Shown here in pieces: positions 61,329-64,000 of a DNA stretch of 64,000 nt. The DNA lies in contig CBDCXF010000001.1 in the NCBI GenBank assembly GCA_965223755.1, positions 310,001 to 374,000 of the forward strand. The letters run 5' to 3'. Source of the DNA: CBDCXF01 sp965223755. Lineage in GTDB: Bacteria; Acidobacteriota; Thermoanaerobaculia; Multivoradales; JAHEKO01. Within the stretch, counting starts at the first letter, position 1, and every line of letters starts with the position of its first letter. The notes beneath the pieces are model-generated. The model was not told the DNA's origin. It ran no database searches and saw only the letters and a program-made list of their open reading frames with translations. The translations under genes were made by a program, and so were the position numbers.

Positions 61329-62324
61329 GTGAAATTGAGTTCGAGCTTGCTGGTGATGTTGCTGTTGGTGACTCCTATGGGCGGAGCCGAGTTGGTCGGT
61401 CCGATGGCGGAGTGGAAGGACCTGCTGGGAACCTGGGAGGTGGCGACGCGGTGGGAGGGAGGGTCTACTGTTTGGGCACGATCGTCCTTCGTCGTGGGAA
61501 TCGGCGGTCGCACCATCGAGGCTCGCATCTTGGTCAAGGATGGCGATGGGGTGCCCTACCAGCGCTACCTGACTATCTACCGTCACGACAACGAGTCAGG
61601 CGCTTGGATGGCTCATACCTTTCACCGCGATGGCAGCAGTTCCACGAGCGAGGTGTCTTTCCAAGACGGGGTCTTGCTCACCGAATGGACCGAGGGAGAA
61701 ACACGCATTCGAGACCGCAGCGCTTTAGTCGAAGGCGGCCGTCTGCACTGGACGGTCGAAGTCGCGTCCTCGTCGGATGGAGAGTTTCAGAAAATCATGG
61801 ATGCCACCTGGCATCGAGTCGGAGGAAAGATGATCCAGCCCATCGATACCAACTTGTTCAGCCATGATGAAGAAACGACCGACTTCGAGATTGAAGCAGT
61901 GGTTGCAGCTCCGGTCGAAGATGTGTTTGCCGCTTGGACCAACGGCGAAGCTTTCAAAGCCGCCTACGGCCCGGACCGCGAAGAACTTGCAGCCAACATC
62001 GATCTCGCTATCGGTGGCCGCTACGAATGGCTGTGGGACGGCAAGACGGGCAGCAACGATTGCCAGATTCTCAGCTTCATTCCCGATCGCATGATCAGCT
62101 TCAGTTGGAACGCCCCGCCTGACCAACCGGACAGCCGCGCTCAGCGCACCTGGGTTGTCGTCGAATTCACACCCGTTGCCGATGGCGGCACGCACGTTCG
62201 CTTGACCCATTTGGGTTGGGGCCAGGCGGCACACTGGCAGGAAACCAAGGAGTACTTCCAGAAGGCATGGCCGTATGTGCTCGAGCAGTTCCGCAAGCAC
62301 TTAGGCGGCCCTGCGCGAATGTAG
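61329..62324 (+). CDS. Secreted two-domain protein: DUF1579-like plus AHSA1/SRPBCC
   Basis: 331 residues, GTG start with AAAGGA upstream. N-terminal signal peptide (MKLSSSLLVMLLLVTPMGG). Residues 25-170 look like a small lipocalin/DUF1579 domain (LLGTWEVATRWEGGSTVWA, RYLTIYRHDNESGAWMAHTF). Residues about 185-325 form an AHSA1/SRPBCC domain (FEIEAVVAAPVEDVFAAWTN, DLAIGGRYEWLWDGKTGSND). A lipid or small hydrophobic ligand is likely; no catalytic site is visible. It is coupled to the TetR gene. Confidence 0.78.
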   Translation: MKLSSSLLVMLLLVTPMGGAELVGPMAEWKDLLGTWEVATRWEGGSTVWARSSFVVGIGGRTIEARILVKDGDGVPYQRYLTIYRHDNESGAWMAHTFHRDGSSSTSEVSFQDGVLLTEWTEGETRIRDRSALVEGGRLHWTVEVASSSDGEFQKIMDATWHRVGGKMIQPIDTNLFSHDEETTDFEIEAVVAAPVEDVFAAWTNGEAFKAAYGPDREELAANIDLAIGGRYEWLWDGKTGSNDCQILSFIPDRMISFSWNAPPDQPDSRAQRTWVVVEFTPVADGGTHVRLTHLGWGQAAHWQETKEYFQKAWPYVLEQFRKHLGGPARM

Positions 62325-62563
62325 GGGAACATCCGATTTCCTCCTCCGGTCGCCCGCTATGTGATGGCTGGTGGCCAGCCGAGTCGGAGAGTTCTCGGCC
62401 CCCTGAGTCTTTGTGCCGCCTGTGGCACCGCCAGCGATTTCATTCCACTTGGCAGTGTTTGGCGCTATTTCTCGTCTTCTTAATCAAGCGGACGAATTGC
62501 GCTCTCCGCGGAGTGTGCCCGTCTTGAACCCGAGCTACCTACGCTATTGGGGGGGAACTGCCG

Positions 62564-62911
62564 ATGAATTTTCTTATGGTTAAAGCCGAGACTGCAGATT
62601 TGGAATTACTGATTGCCGAGCTCCCGAGTGAATTAACGCAGTTAATCAATAGCCGCATAACTTTGAACCGGCGAGGCGCGAACAAGGTCTCCATAAGACT
62701 CACTCACGCCGAGGTGAATCTGATCGTGGAAGCCGCCGGGAAGGCTCTCATCCGGCGCGGTCTCAACGAGGAATGGGTGCCGAACGCACTGGGGATGAGG
62801 TTGGAAGAAACGATCGGTATCTTCGCTGGTGTTCTCGGGCAATCGTCAACCAGCTCTGGCGACGGCGTCCAGAAAGCCGACCTGGATTTGCCTAGAAGTC
62901 ACTCAGCCTAG
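62564..62911 (+). CDS. Small protein of unknown function
   Basis: 115 residues. The ATG has a G-rich stretch (GGGGGGGAACTGCC) upstream. No signal peptide; a predicted helix-rich soluble protein (LLIAELPSELTQLINSRITL, EVNLIVEAAGKALIRRG). The first codons are A/T-richer than the surroundings. The stop shares CTAG with the stop of the convergent TPR gene. No family recognised. Confidence 0.5.
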   Translation: MNFLMVKAETADLELLIAELPSELTQLINSRITLNRRGANKVSIRLTHAEVNLIVEAAGKALIRRGLNEEWVPNALGMRLEETIGIFAGVLGQSSTSSGDGVQKADLDLPRSHSA

Positions 62912-64000
62912 CCCCGGCCGGAGAAGTTTCGTTCGCCACTGACGTTTGGGTTCGCCGTCAACGGAAGCGAGGTGTCGGTTGTGGCGTAGGCCAGGGAACA
63001 TTCCTCTTGCAGGGTTTTGTCAGCGAGGCCGTAGAGTTTCAGGGCAGCTTCCGCCTCTAAAGTCGCGGGCATGCAGGTTTCTCTTAACAGGCGCTGGGCT
63101 TCCCGCTGCTGGTCCGCAGCTACATAGGCTCGACTCAACGCGATTCGGGTCATGGCACGAATTCGGTTGTGAACGGGGAGTTCTTTTGCAAGTTCGGCCT
63201 CTGAGGCCTCAAGAGCGACAATCGCTTCCTCAATCCGGTTTTGCTCCAGCCTCAAGATGCCGATGTCTCGGAGGGTTTGCGCGCGCGCAAAACGTTCGTT
63301 GCCATACTCGTCGATCCTCGTCATTACGTCTTGCAGGAGTTGTTCGGCGTTGGAAAGGTGCCCCAAACGTATGAGGGTCCTCGAAAGCTCCATCGCGATC
63401 GTGAGCTTGACCGATGGCCGGAGCTTGGCGCCAACGTTGTTGGCTCGCTGGAGCCACACCAGTGCCGCCTCGTCTCGGCCTTGCTGGATGTCGCACCTCG
63501 CGAGATCACGGTAGTAGATCGCCAGCTCCCGGTGATTGGGACCGAACGCGTGCAAGACCGACTCAGAAACTTGCGTCAATAGGCTCCTTGCTCGTTCGGG
63601 GTCTCCGGCCCGGAGGTGGAGAGACGCCAGAGTCTCGTACCCGAGGCGTCCCACTGAAGAACGCAACAGTTGTCCACCGTGCTGTTCGACCAGTGGGGCC
63701 AGCAATTTCAGCGCCGCTTCATTTTCTCCGGTTACGGCCACGACGCGACTACGGACGACGTCAACAAGCGCCACTTCGAAGGATTCCGGGCCCCACTGAC
63801 GCTCGACCTCAAGACGCAAAACGGTGAGTTCATTCATGGCGTGCTCGGAAGTTCCGGTCAGCAGTGCGACTTCAGCGCCGACAAGTGCGAGCGTTACAAG
63901 AGCCGGGTCCTTTTGTCTTCGAATTGCGTTGACAGTGGCGAATTCGCTGGCGCGACGTCCCGCTTCAGGATGCCTGCCCAATTGCACTTCCGCGGTCGCC
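62908..64000 (-). CDS. Tetratricopeptide-repeat protein, N-terminal part outside window
   Basis: At least 363 residues; the frame is open to the right edge, so the gene starts beyond it. TPR-like helical pairs fill the visible part (SVGRLGYETLASLHLRAGDP, RELAIYYRDLARCDIQQGRDE, AQTLRDIGILRLEQNRIEEA). The pattern of short repeats with FGPNHxE text resembles the C-termini of serine/threonine kinases or adenylate-cyclase-like signalling proteins in Acidobacteriota and Myxococcota. The C-terminus (NPNVSGERNFSGRG) is low complexity. Which N-terminal domain it has cannot be seen. Confidence 0.75.
   Translation of the reverse strand, partial: ATAEVQLGRHPEAGRRASEFATVNAIRRQKDPALVTLALVGAEVALLTGTSEHAMNELTVLRLEVERQWGPESFEVALVDVVRSRVVAVTGENEAALKLLAPLVEQHGGQLLRSSVGRLGYETLASLHLRAGDPERARSLLTQVSESVLHAFGPNHRELAIYYRDLARCDIQQGRDEAALVWLQRANNVGAKLRPSVKLTIAMELSRTLIRLGHLSNAEQLLQDVMTRIDEYGNERFARAQTLRDIGILRLEQNRIEEAIVALEASEAELAKELPVHNRIRAMTRIALSRAYVAADQQREAQRLLRETCMPATLEAEAALKLYGLADKTLQEECSLAYATTDTSLPLTANPNVSGERNFSGRG

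Overview
The window is a GC-rich chromosomal segment from a Gram-negative (diderm) bacterium. It encodes type IV pilus minor pilins, a TonB-dependent receptor, a UB2H-type class A PBP, several lipoproteins and an O-antigen-ligase-like protein. The best guess at lineage is an Acidobacteriota/Myxococcota-like or deep proteobacterial group. That rests on SpoVG together with DUF1820 and DUF3014, a long-form transaldolase next to a free Pgi, and a TPR-LolB-SpoVG-tRNA-Gln block. It is an inference from gene content, not a classification. Coding density is high, genes often overlap by 1-4 bases (GTGA, ATGA, TGATG), no gap exceeds about 240 bases, and there is no prophage, CRISPR array or rRNA.

Layout. 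1-7.0 kb: minor pseudopilin operon (FimT/GspH-like end, PilV, PilW, PilX, PilY1), then exonuclease III. 8.1-14.7 kb: an alanine-repeat lipoprotein on the minus strand, then a complete oxidative/non-oxidative pentose phosphate operon tal-pgi-gnd-zwf-pgl and a DUF1820 gene. 15.2-21.7 kb (minus): TonB-dependent receptor, and an operon of beta-CASP RNase, RCK-coupled cation/H+ antiporter and aldo/keto reductase. 21.8-29.2 kb: threonine dehydratase-like enzyme; minus-strand envelope group (GCS2 ligase, alkaline phosphatase, Pro/Glu-rich secreted protein, DUF3014 membrane protein, MscS channel). 29.3-31.7 kb: ilvE and two secreted paralogues of unknown function, followed by a minisatellite. 31.8-37.2 kb (minus): a tightly coupled FabH / flavin disulfide reductase-like / TerB-acyl-CoA oxidase fusion / MFS operon. 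37.3-40.2 kb: FKBP and PBP1B-like. 40.3-42.1 kb: an outer-membrane protein gene split by an intact IS481-family element. 42.1-49.9 kb: phosphoesterase, nitroreductase, a sigma-54-promoted beta-barrel gene, small lipoprotein, PDZ protein, frameshifted K+ channel, RNase D, STAS protein, O-antigen-ligase-like protein. 50-64 kb: sulfatase-like lipoprotein, rhlE operon with a six-repeat ASH-like protein, DAACS symporter, TPR/LolB-like/SpoVG/tRNA-Gln, TetR with tandem operators and its AHSA1-like target, a small unknown gene, and a truncated TPR protein.

No single obvious defence or biosynthetic island is present. The points most worth following are the self-regulated TetR promoter built from two near-identical 16-bp operators on an apparently leaderless transcript; the sigma-54 promoter at 43770; the reversible-looking IS481 insertion whose transposase borrows its stop codon from the target site; the K+ channel carrying four same-sense +1 frameshifts; and the FabH/flavoprotein/TerB-acyl-CoA oxidase/MFS operon.
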